Source of the DNA: Halonatronomonas sp051745085 | Lineage (GTDB): Bacteria; Bacillota; Halanaerobiia; Halanaerobiales; Halarsenatibacteraceae | Direction of reading: 5' to 3' | NCBI GenBank assembly: GCA_051745085.1 | Contig: JBNJDR010000009.1 | Coordinates: 1-51,358, forward strand | DNA: 51,358 nucleotides | In this document: piece after piece, positions 33,216 through 42,348 of the stretch | Position numbering within the stretch: the stretch's first letter is position 1 | Layout: every line of letters begins with the position of its first letter | The notes under the pieces: model-generated | What the model was told of the DNA's origin: nothing | Databases searched by the model: none | Seen by the model: the letters and a program-made list of their open reading frames with translations, nothing else | Position numbers and translations under genes: made by a program

Positions 33216-34163
33216 TTATCGCCTTAAATCTTCTACTAATTCCGCTAATTCTTCTAGCTGTTCGCAGTAGATTGTTAATTTGCCCCCTGTGGCGGTATCC
33301 TCTGCTTCTGTTCTTAGCCCTGTAATACGTGAGAATTCCCGGCCGAGTCTCGACCATTCCTTCGAGCGCATCTTGCTGGCAGCTTTCTGATCTACATCTT
33401 CACTAATATTCTCTGCTTGTTCCTGGGCTGATTTATTAATATCATCTAGATCTTCTAGCTGATCAAAGACATCTTCTCGTTCTGTTTCTTTGTTCCGTTT
33501 GGCTTTAATATCAGAAACAAGTTTTTCTGCTTCCCTTACATTCATTTCCCGGGCAATAATAGTCTCCGCCACTTCTCTCTGTTCTGATGCAGAATCTAAT
33601 CCGGCTAAAGCTCTCGCCTGTCCTGCAGACAATTTACCCTCTAACAGCTTGTTCTGAACTTCATCAGATAAATTAAGTAACCTTAATGAGTTAGTTATGG
33701 TAGATCGGCTTTTGCCCAGTCTTTCAGCAAGTGCCGCCTGAGTAATATTAAACTTATCAATTAATTGTTGATAGGCTCTGGCTTCTTCTAGAGGATTGAG
33801 GTCTTCCCGATGAATATTTTCTACTAAAGCCAACTCCATCATCTGCTCTTCTTCAAGATCATGAATTATTGCAGGTATTGTACTTAAACCTGCCATTTTT
33901 GCTGCCCTCCATCTTCTTTCCCCAGCTACTAAGAAATATCCATCATCCATGGAAGTCAAGATGATCGGTTGCAATACCCCGTTTGTCCTTATTGAATTAG
34001 CTAAATCCTCAAGCTCGTCCTCAGAAAATTCCTGCCTTGGTTGGTAAGGGTTAGGTTCAATGGATTCTACTTTTATTTCCCTCAGATTATTTTCTTGTAG
34101 CCCCTCCGCACTGATTAAGGCGTCTAAGCCTCTTCCTAACCTATTCTTTTTATTTTTACTCAT
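33216..34163 (-). CDS. parB: chromosome-partitioning protein ParB (Spo0J)
   Basis: 315 aa. N-terminal CTPase domain (RGLDALISAE, EPNPYQPRQEF, GVLQPIIL, FLVAGERRWRAAKMAGLSTIPAI, ELALVENIHREDLNPLEEA), central helix-turn-helix (ITQAALAERLGKSRSTITNSLRLL) and a C-terminal dimerisation region. It binds the two parS sites just downstream of its stop. It overlaps parA by 8 nt. The Noc-like 13/14 box ATTTCCCGGGCAAT lies in its coding sequence at 33544-33557. Confidence 0.95.
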   Translation of the reverse strand: MSKNKKNRLGRGLDALISAEGLQENNLREIKVESIEPNPYQPRQEFSEDELEDLANSIRTNGVLQPIILTSMDDGYFLVAGERRWRAAKMAGLSTIPAIIHDLEEEQMMELALVENIHREDLNPLEEARAYQQLIDKFNITQAALAERLGKSRSTITNSLRLLNLSDEVQNKLLEGKLSAGQARALAGLDSASEQREVAETIIAREMNVREAEKLVSDIKAKRNKETEREDVFDQLEDLDDINKSAQEQAENISEDVDQKAASKMRSKEWSRLGREFSRITGLRTEAEDTATGGKLTIYCEQLEELAELVEDLRR

Positions 34164-34917
34164 AATTTAGGACCTCCCTGGCCAAATTCTGATAAGCCTT
34201 TGCCCCTGAAGAACGCTTATCATAACTTAAAATTGATTGGCCAAAACTAGGTGCTTCGCTTAGTCTAACATTTCTTGGGATTACAGTATCGTAAATCTTG
34301 CTGGCAAAATGTTTTTTAACTTCCTCTGCCACCTGCTCAGATAAATTAGTCCTACTATCATACATCGTCAAAAGAACCCCTTCTAGTTCCAGATCAGCGT
34401 TCAAATTATTTTGTACTAATCTAATTGTCTCCAATAGCTGGCCCAACCCCTCTAAAGCATAATATTCACACTGGATCGGAACTATAACCCCATCAGCAGC
34501 CGTCAAAGCATTCAGAGTTAGTAAGCCAAGTGAGGGAGGACAATCGATTAAAATATAGTCATATCGTTCTGTTTTAGAGCCCAATACTTTTTTCAGCCGG
34601 TTTTCTCTAGAAATTTGAGAAACAAGCTCTATTTCCGCTCCAGCCAGATCAATATTAGCTGGTATGATGTCTAAATCTGAATCAGGAACAGAAATTATAA
34701 CATCCTCTAACTCTGCTTCTCCTAATAATAAATCATAAATTGAATACTCTAGCTCTGTTTTATTAAGCCCTAATCCACTACTGGCATTACCCTGTGGATC
34801 AATATCTACGATCAAAACTCTCTTCCTATATTCGGCCAGAGCTGCGCCCAGGTTGATAGCCGTGGTGCTTTTACCAACTCCTCCCTTTTGGTTTACTATA
34901 GCCAATTTGGATACCAT
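34156..34917 (-). CDS. parA: ParA (Soj) ATPase
   Basis: 253 aa. The deviant Walker A is NQKGGVGKSTTAINLG; also DIDPQGNASSGLG, YILIDCPPSLGLLTLNAL, PIQCEYYALEGL. It moves ParB-parS complexes and regulates DnaA in related bacteria. It is coupled to parB and noc. Confidence 0.95.
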   Translation of the reverse strand: MVSKLAIVNQKGGVGKSTTAINLGAALAEYRKRVLIVDIDPQGNASSGLGLNKTELEYSIYDLLLGEAELEDVIISVPDSDLDIIPANIDLAGAEIELVSQISRENRLKKVLGSKTERYDYILIDCPPSLGLLTLNALTAADGVIVPIQCEYYALEGLGQLLETIRLVQNNLNADLELEGVLLTMYDSRTNLSEQVAEEVKKHFASKIYDTVIPRNVRLSEAPSFGQSILSYDKRSSGAKAYQNLAREVLNYE

Positions 34918-34932
34918 ATCTAATCACTCCCT

Positions 34933-35763
34933 TCACCCATTACTCTGCCTGCTTATCTTTATTACATATTCTATTTCCTTTTCGGTTTCACTTCGTTCCA
35001 CTTTCATCTTTGCTCCCGCCTGATCTATTTGCTGCAGCGTCTTCTCTAAAGTATTAGCATATAATCTAACATCAGCAAAGGCACCTGTTATTTTCTGCTT
35101 AGAATTTTTCTTGCCCTCAGCAGGATCATTTATATCCTTAATCAAATTTTCGGTTTCGCGGACATTTAAGTCCTTTTTAACGATTTTACCTACAACATCG
35201 AGTATTATGTCTTTATTATCTAATTGTAGTAAAGCTCTGGCCTGCCTTTCATTTAACCCCCCATATTGAACAACTTTCAACACTTGAACAGGCAAAGAGA
35301 GTATCCTTAACTTATTAGCGATGGTGGATTGGGCTTTTCCTATTCTAGCAGCCAGATCTGTCTGAGTTAAGCTGAATTCTTCCAGCAATTTTTTATATGC
35401 TTCAGCTTCTTCGAGAAAGCTTAAGTCTTTTCGCTGCAGATTTTCAATTAGAGCGATCTCAGCCATTTCCTGATTATCTAAATCCCTTATAATGGCAGGA
35501 ACTTCAGAATAATTTAACAGTTTTGCGGCCCTCAGCCGCCTTTCTCCAGCAATTAATTCATATTGTTTATCACCTTTAACTGGCCGGACTGTTAATGGTT
35601 GAATAACCCCATAACTCGCAATAGAATCAGCCAACTCTCTAAGGCTTTGCTCTGAAAAATCCAATCTGGGCTGGTAAGGATTAGGCATAATATTATCAAC
35701 ATTAATCTTAACAACTTCGCTATTAAAATTTTTATTTTCGTTGCTAAAAAACGGAATTTTCAT
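34933..35763 (-). CDS. noc: nucleoid occlusion protein Noc (ParB paralogue)
   Basis: 276 aa with the same CTPase and helix-turn-helix plan as ParB (VDNIMPNPYQPRLDF, YELIAGERRLRAAKLLNYSEVPAI, LTQTDLAARIGKAQSTIANKLRIL). It has the Noc N-terminus MKIPFFSNENKNF, a short amphipathic membrane-targeting helix. It prevents division over the nucleoid by binding NBS boxes; a perfect one lies in gcvPB. The start at 35763 is chosen because GGAGG is 9 nt before it; the TTG at 35772 is too close. Confidence 0.92.
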   Translation of the reverse strand: MKIPFFSNENKNFNSEVVKINVDNIMPNPYQPRLDFSEQSLRELADSIASYGVIQPLTVRPVKGDKQYELIAGERRLRAAKLLNYSEVPAIIRDLDNQEMAEIALIENLQRKDLSFLEEAEAYKKLLEEFSLTQTDLAARIGKAQSTIANKLRILSLPVQVLKVVQYGGLNERQARALLQLDNKDIILDVVGKIVKKDLNVRETENLIKDINDPAEGKKNSKQKITGAFADVRLYANTLEKTLQQIDQAGAKMKVERSETEKEIEYVIKISRQSNG

Positions 35764-35820
35764 GGGAAACAACCTCCGCAGCTATATTCACTATTTAATC
35801 GCACTAATATATTTCTGGAC

Positions 35821-36567
35821 TCAAGCGTTTATATCCTCTTTTTTTAAAGGACGTTTTTGAGGGATGCCCACCCTTCGAGGATATTTAATTGGTGTTTTAG
35901 AATTTTTTTCTATCTTGACCAGGTATCTTTTCTTATTAAGTTTGGGAACATCAATAGAAATAATCTCTGGTTCGCTCCCCCCAAAAAAAGAGATGATCTC
36001 AGCTGATTCCTCTAGCTCCTGTTTGTAATCAGGCCCTTTAAATAACAGGGCATCTCCGTTGATATCAACTAAAGGAAGTACATATTCCAATAAAACATTC
36101 AATTCCGCAACTGCCCGGGCAGAAACAAACGAGAATTTCTCCCGCCATTCCTGATTTTGGCCAAGTCTTTCTGCCCTTTCTCGGAGAGGAAAAATTTCCT
36201 TTAACTTCAACCTATCCGTAACCTCTCGCAAAAATTTTATTCTTTTTTTTCTAGAATCCAATAAATAAATAGGTAATTCAGGATAAATAATCTTCCATAC
36301 AAAACCTGGTAGCCCTGCACCTGTCCCTAAATCCAGACCATTATTATACTTATTCATATTCAGGCAGGCAAGATGAGCCATGGAATCGTAAAAATGATTA
36401 ACTACAATTTCTCGCGGCTCGGCCGGTCCGATCAAATTATATTTCTGATTTTCTTCATACAAGATTTTAAGGTACTTCAGTAAATTGTCAACTATATCAT
36501 CCCGCTTCGGCAGCTTTAGTTCATCCAGACCTGCTTCGATGAGCTCTAATAATTTATTATCTTCCAT
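35821..36567 (-). CDS. rsmG: 16S rRNA (guanine527-N7)-methyltransferase
   Basis: 248 aa (GidB). SAM-binding motif GLDLGTGAGLPGF near residue 75, PAEPREIVVNHFYDSM, FVSARAVAELNVLLEY and KKRYLVKIEK. The start at 36567 follows AGGGG; the upstream start at 36585 lies inside mnmG. It is in the usual mnmG-rsmG-noc order. Confidence 0.94.
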   Translation of the reverse strand: MEDNKLLELIEAGLDELKLPKRDDIVDNLLKYLKILYEENQKYNLIGPAEPREIVVNHFYDSMAHLACLNMNKYNNGLDLGTGAGLPGFVWKIIYPELPIYLLDSRKKRIKFLREVTDRLKLKEIFPLRERAERLGQNQEWREKFSFVSARAVAELNVLLEYVLPLVDINGDALLFKGPDYKQELEESAEIISFFGGSEPEIISIDVPKLNKKRYLVKIEKNSKTPIKYPRRVGIPQKRPLKKEDINA

Positions 36568-36568
36568 A

Positions 36569-38479
36569 CTAATTCCCCTGCTCATTAACTTGCTTCTTTT
36601 CCTGTTTTTGTTTTTCTAAATAGATCATTAATACTTGAATATCGGCAGGAGAAACACCTGCTATCCGCGAAGCCTGGCCTAAAGAGTACGGTTTTACTTT
36701 GTTCAGTTTTTCTCTGGCTTCTTGGCGAAGGTTTTCTAACTTCTGATAATCTATATCTTCCGGGAGTAGTTTTTTCTCCATTTTTTCAAACTGTTTTACC
36801 TGTTTTAACTGCCTATCGATATATCCCTGATATTTAACTGCTATTTCTATTTGTTCTATTACTTCTGGAGGATATTCAGGTAAATCTTCTACAAGTTCAT
36901 TAAGATTATTATATTCAATTTCGGGCCTGCGAAGAATTTTTTCTAAACTTGCTGGTTTACTAAGGTTCCCACTCCCTAGTTTTTCTAAAACGGCACCTGT
37001 TTTTTCAGTAGGAGTAATCCGATTTTGCTGGAGATAATTTCTTAATTCCTCTACTTGATCTACTTTATCATTATATTTCTGCCAGCGCTTATCACCGACT
37101 AACCCGATCTCTCTTCCAATAGGGGTCAGCCTTTGATCAGCATTATCCTGCCGTAATAACAATCTATGCTCTGCCCGAGAAGTCATCATCCGATAAGGTT
37201 CTCTGGGCTCTTTAGTAACCAGTTCATCTATCAACACCCCGATATATGCTTCGGATCGTTTTAATATCACAGGATCTCTTCCCTGTAACGAAAGAGAAGC
37301 ATTAATCCCGGCCATAAGCCCCTGGGCTGCAGCTTCTTCATAACCAGAAGTCCCATTTAACTGTCCCGCAGTATATAAGCCATCAACTAACCTTGTTTCT
37401 AAAGTTAGATCAAACTGGCCGCTGGCTACACAGTCATATTCGATGGCATAACCTGGTCTCATTATTTCCGCATTTTCCAATCCTTTTAATGTTCGGACCA
37501 TATCTATCTGCACATCCAAAGGTAAACTAGTAGAAAAACCTGAAATATAAAACTCTTCCGTTCCTCTTCCTTCAGGTTCTAAAAAGAATTGATGTCTTTC
37601 TTTATCTGGAAATCTCACTACTTTATCCTCAATAGAAGGACAATAGCGCGGGCCAACACCCTCAATTTCTCCAGAAAATAATGGGGTCCTATCTTTATTT
37701 GCTCTAATGATATCATGAGTTACAGAATTAGAATAAGTAAGCCAACAGATATCCTGTTCTCCTCTTAGTGGTTGAGATAAAAAGGAAAAACTTAAGTTTT
37801 CTTCACCTTTTTGTTCTGCTAACTCAGAAAAATCAATAGATCGGCCATTAACTCGAGGGGGCGTTCCCGTTTTAAATCTTAACAAATTAAATCCTAAATC
37901 TTTTAAAGATTGGGAGAGTTTATTAGCTGGATACTGCTGGTTAGGGCCAGCATTAAACTTCGCTTCGCCGATAATAATCTTACCCTTTAAAAATGTACCA
38001 GTAGTTAAGATTACCTTTTTGCCTTTATATAATAACCCGGTTTTGGTTATAACGCCCTTTATTTCACCATCTTCAACCTTAAGATCTTCTACAATATCTT
38101 GCTTTAAATCGAGATTTTCCTGGTTTTCCAGGACTCTTTTCATTCTCTGGTGATACTTTACTTTGTCCGCCTGTCCTCTCAAGCCATGTACAGCAGGACC
38201 TTTACTTGTATTTAACATTCTAATCTGAGTCATAGTTGCATCCATATTTATAGCCATTTCTCCGCCTAAGGCATCTATTTCCCGGACAATATGCGATTTA
38301 CCCGGTCCGCCTAAAGAAGGATTGCAGGGCATAAAAGCCACATGATCAAGGTTAACAGTCAAAGTTAAAACTTCATGTCCCATTCTAGCCGCAGCCAACG
38401 ATGCTTCACATCCTGCATGGCCAGAACCGACCACAATTACATCATATTTCTTAGGATAAACAGAAAAATAATTACTCAT
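36569..38479 (-). CDS. mnmG: tRNA uridine 5-carboxymethylaminomethyl enzyme MnmG
   Basis: 636-aa FAD enzyme (GidA) that with MnmE modifies U34 of tRNAs. Seen: FAD-binding GSGHAGCEASLAAARMGHEVL, CNPSLGGPGKSHIVREIDALGG, TGTFLKGKIIIGE, QLNGTSGYEEAAAQGLMAGINA and the C-terminal helical domain with SLGQASRIAGVSPADIQVL. A weak Noc-box-like ATTTCCCGGACAAT (12/14) occurs at 38277-38290. Confidence 0.96.
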   Translation of the reverse strand: MSNYFSVYPKKYDVIVVGSGHAGCEASLAAARMGHEVLTLTVNLDHVAFMPCNPSLGGPGKSHIVREIDALGGEMAINMDATMTQIRMLNTSKGPAVHGLRGQADKVKYHQRMKRVLENQENLDLKQDIVEDLKVEDGEIKGVITKTGLLYKGKKVILTTGTFLKGKIIIGEAKFNAGPNQQYPANKLSQSLKDLGFNLLRFKTGTPPRVNGRSIDFSELAEQKGEENLSFSFLSQPLRGEQDICWLTYSNSVTHDIIRANKDRTPLFSGEIEGVGPRYCPSIEDKVVRFPDKERHQFFLEPEGRGTEEFYISGFSTSLPLDVQIDMVRTLKGLENAEIMRPGYAIEYDCVASGQFDLTLETRLVDGLYTAGQLNGTSGYEEAAAQGLMAGINASLSLQGRDPVILKRSEAYIGVLIDELVTKEPREPYRMMTSRAEHRLLLRQDNADQRLTPIGREIGLVGDKRWQKYNDKVDQVEELRNYLQQNRITPTEKTGAVLEKLGSGNLSKPASLEKILRRPEIEYNNLNELVEDLPEYPPEVIEQIEIAVKYQGYIDRQLKQVKQFEKMEKKLLPEDIDYQKLENLRQEAREKLNKVKPYSLGQASRIAGVSPADIQVLMIYLEKQKQEKKQVNEQGN

Positions 38480-38500
38480 TTTAAAACCTCCTTCCTCATC

Positions 38501-39892
38501 TTATTTACCTATACAAAAATCTCGAAAGATTCTATCTATCATATCTTCTGTCACAGCCTCGCCAGTTATTTCTCCTAAATTAATTAATGCTTCTTTTAAA
38601 TCAACCGAAAGTAAATCCGGGGGAATATTGCTTTTTTGTCCCTCAAGAACCATTTCTAAGCTATTTCTGGCCGCTTCCAGTAATTTTCTATGCCTGACCC
38701 TCGTTATAATATGGTCATAACCACCCCGAATTTCACCTTCCATTACTTCAGATATAATTTTATCCTTTAATTCGTCTAGACCAGCCCCAGTTTGAACCGA
38801 TATATATATTATTTCTGCTTCAGAAAAGTTAGCTTCTACTTTCTCTTTATCTATAGTTTCAGACAGATCAGTTTTATTTACTAATATTATAAATGGTTTA
38901 TCTTTAATTTCTTCATAAATTTTATGATCTCCAGGAGAGAGACCCTGATTAACATCAAGCATCAATAAAATCAAATCGGCAGTTTTAATTGAGTTTTTAC
39001 TCCGTTCTACCCCGATCTTTTCAACTTGATCCATAGTATCCCTAATGCCTGCAGTATCAACTATTTTAAGCGGTATGCCGCCTAGATTAACCATCTCAGA
39101 TATTACATCTCTGGTTGTACCTGGTACTTCGGTAACTATGGCCCTGTTTTCGTTAAGAAGATAATTTAATAAACTAGATTTTCCTACATTAGGTTTACCC
39201 ACGATTACAGTTTCAATACCTTCTCTAAAAATCTGGCCTGTTTTACTACTGGCTATTAGATTATTTAATTTATCAAGCGCTTTATTTAAAGTTGTTCTCA
39301 ACTTTTCACTGTTATAACCAGGAACTTCGTCTTCAGGAAAATCAATACTGGCTTCCAATCCAGCCAGCATCTCCATTAAATTCTCTCTGATTTTGCTAAT
39401 ATGCTCAGAAAGCCCTCCTTTAAGATGCTGGAGAGCAAGTTCCCTTCCTTTTTCTGTTTTTGAATTAATCAAATCCATTATGCCTTCAGCCTGAGTAAGA
39501 TCTATTCTTCCATTTAAAAAGGCTTTTTTAGAAAATTCACCAGGTTCAGCTAACCTTGCTCCAGCAGATATGACAGCCTCTAAAACCCCCTGTAAAGGTA
39601 AGGGGCCGCCGTGACAGTCAAATTCTACCGTATCTTCCGCAGTAAAGGTTTTAGGGCTTCTTAATACTAAAGCCATTACTTCATCAATTTCTTTGCCCTC
39701 TTCATTATGGATATACCCATAATGAATAGTATGACTGGGTACATCCATTAATTTTTTTCCCTGGGGAGACACAAAAACTCTATCAGCAATCTCTAAAGCT
39801 TTATCTCCACTAATCCTAACTTTGCCTATACCTCCAGCTCCAGGAGGAGTTGCAATAGCAGCGATTGTGTCTTCTGTACTTCTGGCCATCAT
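38501..39892 (-). CDS. mnmE: tRNA modification GTPase MnmE
   Basis: 463 aa. N-terminal THF-binding domain (TIAAIATPPGAGGIGKVRISG, FDCHGGPLPLQGVLE), helical domain, a G domain (VGKPNVGKSSLLNYLL, VPGTTRDVI, VDTAGIRDT, NKTD) and the C-terminal FCIGK with the catalytic Cys. It partners with MnmG, encoded downstream. An in-frame ATG at 39889 and a TTG at 39895 are alternative starts. Confidence 0.95.
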   Translation of the reverse strand: MMARSTEDTIAAIATPPGAGGIGKVRISGDKALEIADRVFVSPQGKKLMDVPSHTIHYGYIHNEEGKEIDEVMALVLRSPKTFTAEDTVEFDCHGGPLPLQGVLEAVISAGARLAEPGEFSKKAFLNGRIDLTQAEGIMDLINSKTEKGRELALQHLKGGLSEHISKIRENLMEMLAGLEASIDFPEDEVPGYNSEKLRTTLNKALDKLNNLIASSKTGQIFREGIETVIVGKPNVGKSSLLNYLLNENRAIVTEVPGTTRDVISEMVNLGGIPLKIVDTAGIRDTMDQVEKIGVERSKNSIKTADLILLMLDVNQGLSPGDHKIYEEIKDKPFIILVNKTDLSETIDKEKVEANFSEAEIIYISVQTGAGLDELKDKIISEVMEGEIRGGYDHIITRVRHRKLLEAARNSLEMVLEGQKSNIPPDLLSVDLKEALINLGEITGEAVTEDMIDRIFRDFCIGK

Positions 39893-39936
39893 CAATCACC
39901 TCACCTTGAATTAAAATTATTAGCTTAATTTGAAAA

Positions 39937-39964
39937 AACCCAGCAGGGAGGTCCCTGCTGGGTT
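39937..39964 (-). terminator. terminator of the rnpA-yidD-yidC-jag operon
   Basis: AACCCAGCAGGGA and TCCCTGCTGGGTT form a perfect 13-bp stem, followed on the minus strand by TTTT. It separates jag from mnmE. Confidence 0.88.
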
Positions 39965-39976
39965 AAGTAGCGAATT

Positions 39977-40603
39977 TTAAACCCGTTCTATCATAACTTT
40001 CCGGAAAGGTTCTTCTCCTTCACTATAGGATTTAACTCTATCATCATCTTTTATAGCTAAATGGATAATTCTCCGCTCATGAGGAGGCATCGGATCTAGC
40101 ATTACCCTTCTCCCTGTCTCGATGGCTTTTAATTTCATCTTATTTGCTAAATTAATGAGAGTTTCTTCCCGCCGTTCTCGATAACCCTCGGCATCAATCA
40201 TAATCCTATAATATTTATCTGTTTCTCTATTAACCGCTAAAGAAGTTAAATATTGAAGAGCATCAAGGGTTTCTCCTCTATGCCCGATGATTAAACCTAA
40301 TTCCGGAGAAGTTAAATTATAAGCAATCTGTTTCTCATTAGATTTATTTTCTAGATATTCTACCGAAACATTCAAATTTCCAGCCTCAAAAATATTTGTT
40401 AAAAAATTATAACCTACTTCTGAAGGTATAATTTTCTTTTTCACTTCTACTACGGCATCTTTTGCCCCGATCAATCCCAAAAAACCCTGGGTTCCTTCTT
40501 CAACAATATTTATTTCAGCCTGGTCTCTAGTAATGTCTAATTCCTGCAAAGCCATTTTCACGGCTTCTTCAACGCTACTACCAGTTTTTCTACAGCTATC
40601 CAT
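39977..40603 (-). CDS. jag: RNA-binding protein Jag/KhpB
   Basis: 208 aa: a Jag N-terminal domain (about 1-55, GSSVEEAVKMALQELDITRDQAEINIVEEGTQGFLG, shortened), a KH domain (about 75-150, LGLIIGHRGETLDALQYLTS) and an R3H domain (about 150-208, MPPHERRIIHLAIKDDDRVKSYSEGEEPFRKV). It usually works with KhpA in RNA regulation and is paired with yidC as here. Confidence 0.93.
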   Translation of the reverse strand: MDSCRKTGSSVEEAVKMALQELDITRDQAEINIVEEGTQGFLGLIGAKDAVVEVKKKIIPSEVGYNFLTNIFEAGNLNVSVEYLENKSNEKQIAYNLTSPELGLIIGHRGETLDALQYLTSLAVNRETDKYYRIMIDAEGYRERREETLINLANKMKLKAIETGRRVMLDPMPPHERRIIHLAIKDDDRVKSYSEGEEPFRKVMIERV

Positions 40604-40617
40604 TTAATTATTCCTCC

Positions 40618-41283
40618 TTATGCAGCAGATTCGGTTTCTGTTTCTTTAGATAAAAGATACTGCTGAATCACGGAAAATAAAGTAGAGGTTACCCAGTATA
40701 CCATGATTCCTGCTGGCAGTTGAAAACCAATAAATATAATCATTATAGGCATGATCCACATCATCATTCCAGATTTACCGCCGCCACCACCAGAAATGCT
40801 TTGAGTGATCTTTGTTTGAGCTAACATTACCAAACCTGTAATAATAACTAAAGGAATGTCAGGTTCCGCTAAAGAACCCTCAGTTAATCTCCCTATCCAG
40901 AGAAATGCAGCATCACCAAAAGTTTCGCTCATAGCTAAGATAGCTCGATATAAAGGTATTAAGATAAATAATTGCAAAATCATCGGTAAACAACCTGCAA
41001 CCGGATTTACATTGTGTTCCTGATAAAGTTTCATCATCTCTTCTTGCTGTTTTTCCTTATTATCTTCATATTTCGACTTTATTTTTTCCATTTTGGGCTG
41101 TAAATCCTGCATCGCCTTCATAGACCTAGTCTGTTTAGCCGTCAAAGGAAATAAGGCAAATTTTATTGCCAGGGTAAAGATAATAATTGCTAAACCATAA
41201 CTATTTACAAACGGTAGTTGATAAATGAATTCGATCGTGCTGGTCATGAGACCAATGAAATTTCCAAATAAATTGCCAATCAT
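40618..41283 (-). CDS. yidC: YidC/Oxa1-type membrane insertase
   Basis: 221 aa with about five transmembrane helices and no cleavable signal or periplasmic domain, the short Gram-positive form. The conserved coiled cytoplasmic loop KQTRSMKAMQDLQPKMEKIK and NPVAGCLPMILQLFILIPLY, AGIMVYWVTSTLFSVIQQYLL are seen. It inserts membrane proteins alone or with SecYEG. Confidence 0.94.
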   Translation of the reverse strand: MIGNLFGNFIGLMTSTIEFIYQLPFVNSYGLAIIIFTLAIKFALFPLTAKQTRSMKAMQDLQPKMEKIKSKYEDNKEKQQEEMMKLYQEHNVNPVAGCLPMILQLFILIPLYRAILAMSETFGDAAFLWIGRLTEGSLAEPDIPLVIITGLVMLAQTKITQSISGGGGGKSGMMMWIMPIMIIFIGFQLPAGIMVYWVTSTLFSVIQQYLLSKETETESAA

Positions 41284-41296
41284 TAATTAACTCCTC

Positions 41297-41509
41297 CTAT
41301 TCTATAGGATCATATCCTCCAGGATTAAAGGGGTGACACCGTAAAATTCTTTTTATCCCTAACCAGGTTCCTTTCAATGCCCCATACTTTTCAATTGCTT
41401 GAGCTGTGTAAGAGGAACATGTCGGATAAAAACGGCATGACTTAGGTAAAAATGGAGAAATAGACCTCTGATAGAATTTTATTAATTTAAGTAATATTTT
41501 TTTAAACAT
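41297..41509 (-). CDS. yidD: membrane protein insertion efficiency factor YidD
   Basis: 70 aa, FYQRSISPFLPKSCRFYPTCSSYTAQAIEKYG and HPFNPGGYDPI (excerpts shortened: SCRFYPTCSSYTAQAIEKYG): YidD with its three Cys. It is in the usual rnpA-yidD-yidC order. Confidence 0.95.
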   Translation of the reverse strand: MFKKILLKLIKFYQRSISPFLPKSCRFYPTCSSYTAQAIEKYGALKGTWLGIKRILRCHPFNPGGYDPIE

Positions 41510-41555
41510 ATTAACCCACCAATGTTATTATATAATAGTATAAGAAAATTTACTA

Positions 41556-41885
41556 TTATAATAACCTACTTTTTTTCATTAATTTTCTTAAATCCGTTTT
41601 TAAATCTTGAAACTCCAGGGATATAACTGGTTTTCTTGCTATAATAATAATATCATATCCTCTTTTTATTTCGTAACTGTGCTCCCAATTTCGTAAAATT
41701 TCTTTTAATCTCCGCTTTAATTTATTTCTAATTACAGCTTTACCCACTTTTTTGCTAATAGATATGCCATAACGATTATAAGAAAGATTATTATTTAACC
41801 AGTATACAACCAAATATTTGCTCGCTTTGGATTTTCCTTGTTGATAAACTTTTCTAAACTGGTTATTTTTTTTTAAACTTTCCAC
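41556..41885 (-). CDS. rnpA: ribonuclease P protein component
   Basis: 109 aa. RnpA features: N-terminal LKKNNQFRKVYQQGKSKASKYLVVY, and the RNR region KVGKAVIRNKLKRRLKEILR. The GTG at 41885 is chosen as start because GGAGGGG lies 4 nt upstream and the sequence before it, out to 42050, runs through the DnaA-box region without rnpA similarity. The usual rpmH is not found upstream. Confidence 0.92.
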   Translation of the reverse strand: MESLKKNNQFRKVYQQGKSKASKYLVVYWLNNNLSYNRYGISISKKVGKAVIRNKLKRRLKEILRNWEHSYEIKRGYDIIIIARKPVISLEFQDLKTDLRKLMKKSRLL

Positions 41886-41965
41886 AATACCCCTCCGCAA
41901 CTTCCCGATTATTACCCATACAATATAAATTATATGGTATTTAAAAATAGTAGTCAAGGTATTTA

Positions 41966-42328
41966 GTTGTCCACACACATCTTTTTTGTTGATAATTTGT
42001 TGATAATCTGTTATTATATTATTGATTATTTGTGGAAAACTAAAACTCAATTATTGCATGTTCTTTAATTTTAGGTGTGTATTACTTTATGAACATTTCC
42101 TCTATTTAAAGCACTTTTCTCAAAGTTATCCACAAAAACAGATGTTTTTATCCACAATCTGTTGATAAGTGCCTGTTAATCTCTATTTATTGTGGATAAG
42201 TATTATTTTTATTAACAATCTTGTAGATAACTTTTTCAGCTAAATCTGTTTTTCTACAAATAACAAAGATGATAGGTTGTTTATTATCTTGTGGAAAAAC
42301 AAGTTCTTTATCCACAGATTGTGGATAA
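41966..42328. other. oriC: oriC part 1: DnaA-box cluster upstream of dnaA
   Basis: AT-rich, about 460 nt without genes (41886-42348). Perfect TTATCCACA boxes occur at 42126-42134, 42148-42156, 42308-42316 and, in reverse, at 42191-42199 and 42320-42328. Close variants lie near 41967 (TTGTCCACA), 42032 and 42290 (TTTTCCACA type), 42160 (TTATCAACA type) and 42222 (TTATCTACA type). The last pair sits just before the dnaA ribosome-binding site, suggesting autoregulation. Confidence 0.9.
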
Positions 42329-42348
42329 CACGTTTTAGGAGGTATTTT

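Noticed and set aside
41886..42050. A long N-terminal extension of rnpA
   Set aside because: It would translate the DnaA-box region, with no RnpA similarity, while a GTG with a strong ribosome-binding site fits the family start.
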